A program made the translations under genes and the position numbers. From Victivallales bacterium (GTDB lineage: Bacteria > Verrucomicrobiota > Lentisphaeria > Victivallales > JAADHT01), in contig JAFGFR010000272.1 of NCBI GenBank assembly GCA_016930955.1, positions 1 to 13,750 on the forward strand: 13,750 nucleotides of DNA. Reading direction: 5' to 3'. This document shows, one piece after another, positions 5,753-13,038 of the stretch. Under the pieces are notes generated by a model that was not told where the DNA came from, ran no database searches, and was given only the letters and a program-made list of their open reading frames with translations. Each line of letters opens with the position of its first letter. The stretch's first letter is position 1.

Positions 5753-8491
5753 TCACGGGAATCCACGGTCAGGCAGCCTGGGGGCGAAATCAAGGCATCG
5801 CATTGTTGTGGAGTCCCTGACGAGCATTTTGTCTCCGGCGATGGCGATGGGGCCCCATGCGTCATGGCCGTCGAGGGCCTTGAATCTTGCAATCTGTACG
5901 GGATGAGAGCTTGTCATGTCGAGAACGGTCATGTAGCCGTTGTCGTCCATTATGAAGAACTTGTTGTCTGCGAGTATGAATGGTCCGAGTCCGAAGCGGT
6001 TTTCCGGCCCGCTGGCCCAAAGTATTTCTGTGATATTGTCGGGGCTGGCGCACACGAATTGCTGTCTGAGCACCCCGGCATCCTTTGGCATTATCGAGTA
6101 GATTCTGTTGCCGGTGACGATGGGGGTCTGCTGTTCGCTGGCCAAGCCTTTTGCCGGTTTGACCGCCTGCAGGACTTCATAGGCGAATCCCGAGTTGTCC
6201 TGCGAGATTCGCAGGATCATGCTTCCTCCTCCGTAGCCTGCGGTGATGAGCAGTCTGTCGTCACCGAGGAACACTGGTGATGGTGCGACGACCTTTCTGT
6301 TCCACTCGTCGCAGGCCCAGAGCATTTTCCCATGATCGCTGCTTTCAGCGGACACGCCCACTATTGCGCCCAGTGCGGAGTACACGAAAGTTCTTTTTCC
6401 TGCGAGAGTCATTGGTATGATCGAGGAGTGTGACATTTTCAGATCGAGTGTGTTTTCGGTCTGCCAGACGGTCTCTCCGGTTTCGCAGAGGATGCCGGCC
6501 ATGAGGACTGTGTCCCCGGCAGGCGCGATGACTGCGATATCGCCGTCGATCAGCGGGCATTGCCCTGTATACCATAGCGGCACGGCAGTGCCGTATTCCC
6601 TGACCATGTCTACGGACCACAGGAGTTCGCCTGAGTCTGCCCGGAGGCACATGACATGGCCTGCGGGGCCGACAGTCAGGACATAGTCATTGTTGACGGC
6701 GGGTATGGTCCTTGAGATTCCGTGGTTTCTTTTGAGGGGGTTGCGGTACCATCTTCGCCAGATTTCTTTTCCGTTTTTGAGTGAGAGGCATCTGAGTGCG
6801 TCGGCTTTGTTCTGTTCGTCGTAGTCTAGGATGTACACTTTTCCGTGGTGCACAACCGGTGCGGCGTGTCCTTCGCCGAGTTGAATTTGCCATGCGACAT
6901 GCGGAGCCTGGTCATGAGCTTGGATTTGCAGCGGCAGTGATTGTCTGGAGATGTTGTCGAAATCAGGGCCTCTGAAGCGAGGCCAGGAATAGGGGGAAGA
7001 GTCTTGCGGGATATCCATATAAGCTTCGAAGAACTCTCCGATTGCGGTTTCCTTGGCTTCTTGTGAACTGCGGCCTGAGTTGGGGAAGTCCATGCCCGGG
7101 ATATTTCTTGAGACGTTTATATTCGAGGCGCTGCCTTGCCAGATGGCGATTGCGATGATCGCGCATGCCACGGCGATGGAGTTGAGCGCCCAAACCATGG
7201 CGAAGCCTGAACGCCCGTTTTTTTTTTGCTTCCCCCTCGCTTCATCATTTGTGCCGCTTTCACCTTGGATGATTTCCGTCAGCTTGTGGAGCAGGCTTTC
7301 TGCGAGTTTGGCGCGGTTGAAATATCTCTGGACGAATTTTCTGCCCTTCGAGCCCATTTCTTTTAACTTCTCGGGTGGGAATTCGGCCATCTCGAGGATT
7401 TTGCTGGCTAGTTTTCCCGGGTTTTCGGGTGGTACAGGCAAAGAGCATCCGCTTTTGCGGGCGATATCGGCTCCCTCGCCGGAGCCGCAGAATATGAAGG
7501 GTATCTTTCCGGCCATCAGCTCGAACATCTTGGAGGGTCTGGCACCGTTGAAGAGAGCTATGTCTTTCAATGGGACCAGTGCGATGTCCCACAAGCCCTG
7601 GACCTTCGCCATTTCCTGTCTTTTTTGTGGGGGCATGAACCGCAGGTTCTGAAGCTTCATTTCCCCTGCTTTTTTCACGAGCTCGTCCTTTTCCGGTCCG
7701 TCTCCAAAAAGCAGGAAGAGGACGTTTGGATTTTTTTTATGGACGATTTCTGCTGCCAGCAGGACTTGTGACAGGGCCTGTGAGCGTCCATGGTTTCCGC
7801 CATATCCCACGACGAAGTTGTCGGTGCCTACTCTGAATTTTTTTGTGAATTGGGCGGATTTTCGTGCGGGCGGGAACATCTTGAGGTCCACTCCGTTGGG
7901 ATACAGCAAGGTTCTGGCTGCGGGGCAGCTGTCGAGTACCCCCTGCTGTATACCTTCGGTCTGACAGGATACGATTGCGGATTCCGAGTAGAGAATTCTC
8001 TCGAGGTGTTGCAAGAGGGAGAGTTTGATTCCCGGGCCGATGATCCCGAGCTGCACGGCACTTTCGGGCCAAAGGTCGCTGATGTTCATGACCATGCGTG
8101 CTCTTTTCATTGTCTTGAGTGCCATTGCGGTCAACCCGAGGAAGAGAGGTGGGGACTCGCAGATGAGGAAATCGGCTCGAGGCAGCTTGATGAGACCGGC
8201 GATCAGGGAGGAAAGGACGAAGGAGAAATATACCGTGAGCTGAGGCAGGAGGCCTTTTCTCCTCGATGCGAATATCCAGGATCGCAGGACTTTGACGCCG
8301 TCTATATTTTCGGATGTGAAAAATTGGCCTTTATATTCGGGGAAGACCTTTCCGAGCGGGTAGTTGGGCATGGCTGTGAGCACGATGGTGTCATGTCCTG
8401 CCTTTGCGGCACGAATTGCCAGATCGTGAAGGCGGTTTTGCGGTGCCCCGTGTTCCGGCGGATAGTATTGTGTGAGTATGACGATCTTCAT
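5753..8491 (-). CDS. Fusion protein: WbuB/WcaI-like family 4 glycosyltransferase, membrane helix, PQQ-type beta-propeller
   Basis: A 912-residue fusion. Residues ~1-400 form a GT4 (GT-B fold) transferase: MKIVILTQYYPPEHGAPQNR opening, ISDLWPESAVQLG (~137-149, typical of WbuB/WcaI sugar transferases), LYPNGVD, VGYGGNHGRSQAL, LLFGDGPEKDELV, and the donor-site EX7E region (SKMFELMAGKIPFIF, then GSGEGAD). A basic linker (~420-428) precedes one membrane helix (~429-451, MVWALNSIAVACAIIAIAIW). Residues ~503-905 are a PQQ/BamB-like propeller starting WPRFRGPDFDN, with blades such as HGKVYILDYD, ALRCLSLKNGKEIWRR, GELLWSV and GETVWQT. Positive-inside charge predicts a cytosolic transferase and a periplasmic propeller. 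Role, inferred: envelope or exopolysaccharide sugar transfer with an outside-facing domain. The ATG at 8491 is preferred over the TTG at 8497. It begins 10 bp after the kinase stop. Confidence 0.85.
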   Translation of the reverse strand: MKIVILTQYYPPEHGAPQNRLHDLAIRAAKAGHDTIVLTAMPNYPLGKVFPEYKGQFFTSENIDGVKVLRSWIFASRRKGLLPQLTVYFSFVLSSLIAGLIKLPRADFLICESPPLFLGLTAMALKTMKRARMVMNISDLWPESAVQLGIIGPGIKLSLLQHLERILYSESAIVSCQTEGIQQGVLDSCPAARTLLYPNGVDLKMFPPARKSAQFTKKFRVGTDNFVVGYGGNHGRSQALSQVLLAAEIVHKKNPNVLFLLFGDGPEKDELVKKAGEMKLQNLRFMPPQKRQEMAKVQGLWDIALVPLKDIALFNGARPSKMFELMAGKIPFIFCGSGEGADIARKSGCSLPVPPENPGKLASKILEMAEFPPEKLKEMGSKGRKFVQRYFNRAKLAESLLHKLTEIIQGESGTNDEARGKQKKNGRSGFAMVWALNSIAVACAIIAIAIWQGSASNINVSRNIPGMDFPNSGRSSQEAKETAIGEFFEAYMDIPQDSSPYSWPRFRGPDFDNISRQSLPLQIQAHDQAPHVAWQIQLGEGHAAPVVHHGKVYILDYDEQNKADALRCLSLKNGKEIWRRWYRNPLKRNHGISRTIPAVNNDYVLTVGPAGHVMCLRADSGELLWSVDMVREYGTAVPLWYTGQCPLIDGDIAVIAPAGDTVLMAGILCETGETVWQTENTLDLKMSHSSIIPMTLAGKRTFVYSALGAIVGVSAESSDHGKMLWACDEWNRKVVAPSPVFLGDDRLLITAGYGGGSMILRISQDNSGFAYEVLQAVKPAKGLASEQQTPIVTGNRIYSIMPKDAGVLRQQFVCASPDNITEILWASGPENRFGLGPFILADNKFFIMDDNGYMTVLDMTSSHPVQIARFKALDGHDAWGPIAIAGDKMLVRDSTTMRCLDFAPRLPDRGFP

Positions 8492-8501
8492 TTTCAATGA
8501 G

Positions 8502-9776
8502 TCAAGCTTTGACTGCCGGCAGGAAGATGAAGAATGTGGTCCCTTTGCCAGGCTCGGAGAAGAGTTCCAGGAATCCCTTGTGCTTTCTGACGATGCTGTA
8601 GACCATTGAGAGTCCGAGCCCGCTGCCCTGACCTTCTGACTTGGTGGTGAAAAAAGGGTCGAAGATTTTCGAGATGATGGACTTTGGGATGCCCACGCCG
8701 TCGTCCTCGATGCTGATCACGCGGTAGTCGCCTTCCTTTGCGTCGGGTATGGCGCTGAGCATGTTCTCCCCGACGCGGATGTCCTGTATCTCGATTTTGA
8801 GCAATCCTCCCTTTTTGTGGTCTTCCGGACGCATCAAAGTCATGGCGTGTGCGGCGTTGATGCATAGGTTCAGCAAAACTTGCTCCATCTGGACGGAGTA
8901 TGCCTCGGCTGTTGCCTTGTTCTCGAGCGGGATGAATCTGATGGAGACGGACTTGTCGAGGGTGCGTTTACATATCCTGACGACATTCTCCACGACCTTG
9001 TTGAGGTCGACTTTTGCAAGCGGGAGGTCTTGTCGTCGCGAAAGCGAAAGCAGTATCTCGACCATCTCGGCTCCCTGTTTGGCCGCGGTTTTCAGTGTTC
9101 CGATGTCTGAGCCGAGGTCAATTTTTGCGGACTGCAGGTCTTTTGAAGTGGCGATTGTGAACTCGATGGACGACAGGGTGGCCTGTATGCTTCCGATGAT
9201 GTTGTTGAAGTCGTGTGCGAGGCCTGCGGCAAGATTGCCGATGGTGTCCATCTTCTGGGTCTGCCTGATACGCTCCTCGGAGTTGTATTTTTCTGTCAAA
9301 GCGAGAGCCAGCTGTGCGATCTCCATGTTCTCGAAAGGCTTTTTGAGTATCAGCAGGTTATCTCTGATTCCGACTCTTTCGAGGATTTCCTCCCAGGAGA
9401 AGTCGGAGTATGCCGTGCAGATGACTATCTGGGTCTTGCTGTCTGCGGAGAGGATTTTATCGAGTGTGTGCAGCCCGTCCCAGCCCGTCGGCATCCTGAC
9501 ATCGAGGAACACGAGAGCATATGGTGTCCCGAGCTCGATGGCCTTCAGGATCATCTGGAGGCCTTCTTCTCCGCTTGCGGCGGAGTCGACGTCGTAGTAG
9601 ACCTCCTGCCTGCCATGGGGTGCTTGCCCCGGGTCTTCGTCTGCCCCGAGCCTGCCCCTGATGTTGTCAAGGATTTTGTCGGTCTCCTTTTTCTTCCCGG
9701 AGCTGGAGATGAATTGGGCCAGACGTTCTCTGAGATCCTTCTGGTCATCGATGACTAGTATGTGTCTGTTGTCCAT
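8502..9776 (-). CDS. Receiver domain-histidine kinase hybrid (cytosolic)
   Basis: A 424-residue two-component protein. N-terminal receiver: ILVIDDQ with acidic Asp10/Asp11, a ~30-residue basic/acidic insertion (28-60) after helix 1, phosphoacceptor Asp92 in LVFLDVRMP, Thr121 in CTAYSD and Lys145/146 in LILKKPF. Then a kinase: H-box LAAGLAHDFNNIIGSI with phospho-His188 (NtrB-like HDFNN), N-box LLNLCINAAHAM, G1 DDGVGIP, F-box IFDPFFTTK and G2 GQGSGLGLSMVYSI. All catalytic boxes are present. There is no membrane helix or PAS sensor, so its input is probably phosphate passed to Asp92 or a protein partner. I chose ATG 9776 because the receiver starts there (MDNRHILVIDD); the longer frame to 9929 adds unrelated sequence. 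A promoter abuts this ATG. It is co-transcribed with the glycosyltransferase fusion. Confidence 0.93.
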   Translation of the reverse strand: MDNRHILVIDDQKDLRERLAQFISSSGKKKETDKILDNIRGRLGADEDPGQAPHGRQEVYYDVDSAASGEEGLQMILKAIELGTPYALVFLDVRMPTGWDGLHTLDKILSADSKTQIVICTAYSDFSWEEILERVGIRDNLLILKKPFENMEIAQLALALTEKYNSEERIRQTQKMDTIGNLAAGLAHDFNNIIGSIQATLSSIEFTIATSKDLQSAKIDLGSDIGTLKTAAKQGAEMVEILLSLSRRQDLPLAKVDLNKVVENVVRICKRTLDKSVSIRFIPLENKATAEAYSVQMEQVLLNLCINAAHAMTLMRPEDHKKGGLLKIEIQDIRVGENMLSAIPDAKEGDYRVISIEDDGVGIPKSIISKIFDPFFTTKSEGQGSGLGLSMVYSIVRKHKGFLELFSEPGKGTTFFIFLPAVKA

Positions 9777-9783
9777 GGAGTGT

Positions 9784-9812
9784 ATTATAGCGTATGTGCT
9801 TGGAAAAGTCAA
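9784..9812 (-). promoter_or_regulatory. Near-consensus sigma-70 promoter giving a leaderless kinase mRNA
   Basis: On the minus strand TTGACT (9807-9812) and a perfect TATAAT (9784-9789) are separated by exactly 17 bp. The -10 box ends 7 nt before the A of the kinase ATG (9776), so the predicted transcription start is on or within a base or two of that ATG. No SD lies between the -10 box and the ATG (ACACTCC). Confidence 0.75.
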
Positions 9813-9824
9813 CGCGGGGATTGA

Positions 9825-9844
9825 AATTGACTCTGGTGTCAATT
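9825..9844. promoter_or_regulatory. Dyad in the divergent promoter region, candidate operator
   Basis: A perfect 7-6-7 inverted repeat, AATTGAC-TCTGGT-GTCAATT, lies 12 bp upstream of the kinase -35 box and about 125 bp before the SGNH hydrolase start. The half-site core TTGAC also occurs in the -35 box. It may bind a regulator acting on either gene. Confidence 0.4.
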
Positions 9845-9969
9845 CTAAGGGTTGGGGGGATAAATTAAGGTGATGTCGGCTTGATCTTGGAGATATGGGG
9901 GCTATTTTATGCTGCGGTTTGTATGGCACGACCGGCCGCTGGGAGACGGTTTTTATATCGGAGATTGCA

Positions 9970-10998
9970 ATGAGGTCATATTATCACGAGGACAATGTTT
10001 TTTTTCTTGAGGGCTGCGTCTCGCTTGAGACTGGCGACAGATGGGTCTCTCCGTGGCGGATCCCTTTCCGCCGGCGTGATTTTTTCCCTTTTTTGAAGGA
10101 TCAGAGGGTGCATGACTCTCCGGGAGTGAGGTTGTGCTTCTCGACTGACAGCGTCGATATACGGATAAAATTTCTCGACAAGGAGAGTTTTGCCGAGCCT
10201 GTGAAGTTCGATGTGTTTGTCAACAACAAGTTTTCCGAGGGGATAGACCTTTATCCTGGGAAGATGCGGATGGATCTCATCGGCGGCGGGGGTATGGCTG
10301 ACTATATGATCTACCTTCCACCTGACAGGGCGGTATGGCTGGAGGGCATCTCGATAGACGACGATGCGGACATTGTCACCACCCGTCGTCCGTCGCATGC
10401 CAGATGGCTGCACTACGGCAGCTCGATAAGCCAGTCGGCCTGCGCTCGGCCCTCGCGGATATGGACAGTCCAGGTCGCCCGCAGGCTGGGCTTGAACCTT
10501 AGGAATTTCGGGTTTGGCGGCAATTGTCAATGCGAGCCTATGGTGGGGCGCCTTATGAGGGATCTTCCCGCAGACTACATAACGCTGAAACTGGGTATCA
10601 ACTCTTATGGCGGTGCGTTGAGTGAGCGTACCTTCGGGCCGAACGTCATCGGCCTTATTCAGATTATCCGCGACAAGCACACACGTATCCCGATTGGGGT
10701 CATATCGCCGATATATTCCCCCGAGAGGGAGGATGTGAAGGGGGGCAGCGGTATGAGCCTCAAGGATATGCGAGAGACGTTGAAAGGCATAGTTGAGATA
10801 TGTGCGGGCTATGGGGACCAGAACATCCACTACATTTCAGGGCTCGAGCTTCTCGGGGAGGCAGATGCGGGCCTGCTTAGCGACAAGCTTCATCCCAATG
10901 CCGAATCCGGGCAGGATCTGATTGCCGAAAACTTTGTGAAAAGGGTTTTATCGAGGCTGAACCCCACGTTGGCTGTGCATGGAAGTATGCGTCCTTGA
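9970..10998 (+). CDS. SGNH/GDSL hydrolase with GxDLY N-terminal domain (esterase/acylhydrolase)
   Basis: A 342-residue protein. Residues ~1-125 look like the beta-sandwich that precedes some SGNH esterases, with the signature GIDLY at 91-95. The catalytic domain follows: block I YGSSISQ with likely nucleophile Ser152, block II NFGFGGNCQCEP (oxyanion Gly), block III LGINSYGG, and the C-terminal DKLHPN with Asp305/His308. The pattern matches Lipase_GDSL_3-type hydrolases that deacylate carbohydrates or small esters; the substrate is unknown. Block III has Ser where many members have Asp (GIND). There is no signal peptide. ATG 9970 is chosen because GGAG lies 7 nt upstream; the ATG at 9895 has its GGAG only 2 nt away and adds unrelated residues. 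It diverges from the kinase operon. Confidence 0.88.
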   Translation: MRSYYHEDNVFFLEGCVSLETGDRWVSPWRIPFRRRDFFPFLKDQRVHDSPGVRLCFSTDSVDIRIKFLDKESFAEPVKFDVFVNNKFSEGIDLYPGKMRMDLIGGGGMADYMIYLPPDRAVWLEGISIDDDADIVTTRRPSHARWLHYGSSISQSACARPSRIWTVQVARRLGLNLRNFGFGGNCQCEPMVGRLMRDLPADYITLKLGINSYGGALSERTFGPNVIGLIQIIRDKHTRIPIGVISPIYSPEREDVKGGSGMSLKDMRETLKGIVEICAGYGDQNIHYISGLELLGEADAGLLSDKLHPNAESGQDLIAENFVKRVLSRLNPTLAVHGSMRP

Positions 10999-11019
10999 GC
11001 TAATTTAAAAACTCTCCGT

Positions 11020-11114
11020 GGCCGCGCGGCCTGCCATTTTGGATGCGAGGCTACGCCGAAATGGCGGGCACAGACAGCTTAAGGTATGCGCCAGCCATTT
11101 CGCCGCGCTGTCTG
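11020..11114. repeat. Cluster of overlapping inverted repeats in the SGNH-prs intergenic region
   Basis: The 10999-11360 stretch has no credible gene. It contains a perfect 12-bp palindrome (GGCCGCGCGGCC, 11020-11031). GCCATTT (11033-11039) can pair with AAATGGC (11059-11065). The same segment CGAAATGGC (11057-11065) can instead pair with GCCATTTCG (11094-11102). CAGACAGC (11071-11078) pairs with GCTGTCTG (11107-11114). The element may be a REP-like repeat or a structured RNA. Confidence 0.6.
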
Positions 11115-11360
11115 CCGCGCCTGCGCACCCAACGCGGTTCACACGGAGTTTTGAAACCGGCTCCCTTGATAAAAAAACTGAAAAATCTTGTTTTTTTGAT
11201 TGCATGTTGAGGGAGTCATTGTATGGTACTGCCCCTTTGTTCCGTTTTTTTTGCGGGATTGGTGCTCAGGATTGGGTCTGGCGCATGCAGGGAGTGTGCG
11301 CGCAATGAACCGAGGGAACGGCGACGTTCTCCCCAATGTGTCGGAGCGACAGTTTAGCTT

Positions 11361-12305
11361 ATGGATTTATCGAGAGAGCTTTTTGTCTTTTCGGGCAGCG
11401 CAAACATGAGGCTGGCCGAGGAGATCGCATTGAAATTGAACGTCCCTTTGGGGATGGTGGAGAACAGGCGTTTCCCCGACGGGGAGATATTCATCAAGTT
11501 CTGCCAGAACATCAGGAACTCCGACATCTTCCTGATCCAGCCCATATCCCATCCGATCAACGAGTCCTTGATGGAACTGCTCATCATGATAGACGCGGCC
11601 AGGCGTGCGTCTGCGGCGAGGATTACGGCGGTGATTCCTTATTTTGCATATGCTCGGCAGGACAGGAAGGATCAGCCGCGTGTCCCCATAACAGCCAAGC
11701 TTGTGGCGAATCTGATCACGGTCGCCGGTGCGTCCAGGGTGCTGACGATGGATCTTCACGCCCAGCAGATACAGGGTTTTTTCGACATTCCAGTGGATCA
11801 TCTTTACGGGTCGCCTGTGATAGTTCCATATGTCAAGGAGTTCACGGGGGGCAAGCTGGTCGTGGTGGCGACCGACTCGGGGGGTGTGAAGATGGCGCAT
11901 GCCTATGCTGACATGCTCGGGGCGGGTCTTGCGGTGGTCGCCAAGCGAAGGCTTGATGCGACCAGCGTGGAGTCATCGCACTTGGTGGGAGAGGTTAAGG
12001 GCAGGGTATGTATTCTGGCTGATGACATGACGACCACTGCGGGGACGCTTGTTGCCGGCGCGAGACTGCTGAAGTCAAGCGGTGCGAAAGAGGTCTTTGC
12101 CGTAGTCACTCATTGTCTTTTGAACGCGGACGGCAGAAAGAGGCTCATCGACAGTCCGATATCAAGACTTATCACCACCAATGCCGTCCCGGTTGAGGAC
12201 GATTGTGGCGGACGTATCAAGGTTCTCAGCATAGCCAATATAATGGCGAAGGCCATTCGATACATTCATGAGGGAGCTTCGGTGTCTTCCCTCTTCAAGG
12301 TATAG
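11361..12305 (+). CDS. prs: Ribose-phosphate pyrophosphokinase (PRPP synthase)
   Basis: Prs makes PRPP from ribose 5-phosphate and ATP for purine, pyrimidine, His and Trp pathways. The product is 314 residues, normal length. Landmarks: FVFSGSANMRLAEEIA, NRRFPDGEIFIKF (FSDGE region), VIPYFAYARQDRK, the Prs signature LTMDLHAQQIQGFFD and PVDHLYGSP. The ribose-phosphate loop region is VVVATDSGGVKMA (usually 'PDxGG') and the pyrophosphate loop is DDMTTTAGT (usually 'DDMIDTAGT'). I know similar DDMTxTAGT loops from other PVC bacteria, so this looks like a lineage variant. ATG 11361 is preceded by only a weak, distant GGAG (14 nt). It begins a plus-strand unit with rplY and pth. Confidence 0.95.
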   Translation: MDLSRELFVFSGSANMRLAEEIALKLNVPLGMVENRRFPDGEIFIKFCQNIRNSDIFLIQPISHPINESLMELLIMIDAARRASAARITAVIPYFAYARQDRKDQPRVPITAKLVANLITVAGASRVLTMDLHAQQIQGFFDIPVDHLYGSPVIVPYVKEFTGGKLVVVATDSGGVKMAHAYADMLGAGLAVVAKRRLDATSVESSHLVGEVKGRVCILADDMTTTAGTLVAGARLLKSSGAKEVFAVVTHCLLNADGRKRLIDSPISRLITTNAVPVEDDCGGRIKVLSIANIMAKAIRYIHEGASVSSLFKV

Positions 12306-12333
12306 CAACAATTATCCGTGAGGATCAAGTAAA

Positions 12334-13002
12334 ATGACAGGCAAGAGCAGGAAGACTTTGAAAGTCAAGACAAGGGGGATTTTGGGCAAGGCATCTTCGA
12401 GGAGGGCCAGGAGGCAGGGCTTTATACCGGCGGTGATTTACGGTCACGGGGCGGTGCCGAGGCATGTCCTTATGGATTCGCGGGAATGGGATGCTATATC
12501 TGGGAAGGACATCCAGATAGTGGATTTGAAGCCTGAGGACGGGGATGATCTGACGGTGCTGATAAAGGAAGAGCAGTATGACTATCTTAGTGGCATGACC
12601 AAACATCTGGACTTCCTCGAGGTCAAGATGGACGAGGTGATAACGGCCTTTGTCACGGTGCATACGCACGGCATGCCGGTCGGCCTCTCACAGGGTGGAA
12701 TACTTGACGTACAGCTTCACGAGATCGAGGTGGAGTGTACGCCGGCAACGCTTCCCGACTCGATAGACATAGATGTCAGCGGGCTCAACCTGGACGATGC
12801 GGTACTTCTCGGCGAAGTGGCTCTTCCTGATGGAGTGAAGGCTCTCGGCGAGCCTGACCATGTCGTTCTGCACGTGATTTTGCCGAGGATAGAGAAGGAG
12901 CCCGAGCCGGCGGAGGTTGCTGCCGAGGGTGTGGAGGCTGCCGAGCCCGAACTTGTGGGAGGAGAGAAGAAGGAGGAGGCCGAAGAGGAGGCTTCGAAAT
13001 AG
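12334..13002 (+). CDS. rplY: 50S ribosomal protein L25, general stress protein Ctc type
   Basis: L25/Ctc binds 5S rRNA on the large subunit. At 222 residues it is the long form: the N-terminal L25 domain (residues ~5-95: TRGILGKASSRRARRQGFIP, then AVIYGHG) plus the TL5-like C-terminal domain (~100-190: GILDVQLHEIEVECTPATLP, then DSIDIDVSGLNL and LPDGVKAL). It ends in a strongly acidic Glu/Ala/Lys tail. GAGGA lies 9 nt before ATG 12334. It lies 28 bp after prs and 36 bp before pth, a gene order often seen in bacteria, and is probably co-transcribed with both. Confidence 0.95.
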   Translation: MTGKSRKTLKVKTRGILGKASSRRARRQGFIPAVIYGHGAVPRHVLMDSREWDAISGKDIQIVDLKPEDGDDLTVLIKEEQYDYLSGMTKHLDFLEVKMDEVITAFVTVHTHGMPVGLSQGGILDVQLHEIEVECTPATLPDSIDIDVSGLNLDDAVLLGEVALPDGVKALGEPDHVVLHVILPRIEKEPEPAEVAAEGVEAAEPELVGGEKKEEAEEEASK

Positions 13003-13038
13003 ATTGGCCTCGTCTCAAGTCCTGCCTCTCTCAGGCTT

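Noticed and set aside
8749..9597. 282-residue plus-strand ORF
   Set aside because: Antisense to the histidine kinase, which has all its catalytic boxes.
9895..9969. N-terminal extension of the SGNH hydrolase from the ATG at 9895
   Set aside because: The GGAG is only 2 nt from this ATG, while ATG 9970 has well-spaced GGAG and gives a natural N-terminus.
9976..10830. 284-residue minus-strand ORF
   Set aside because: Antisense shadow of the SGNH hydrolase; no recognisable domain and biased composition.
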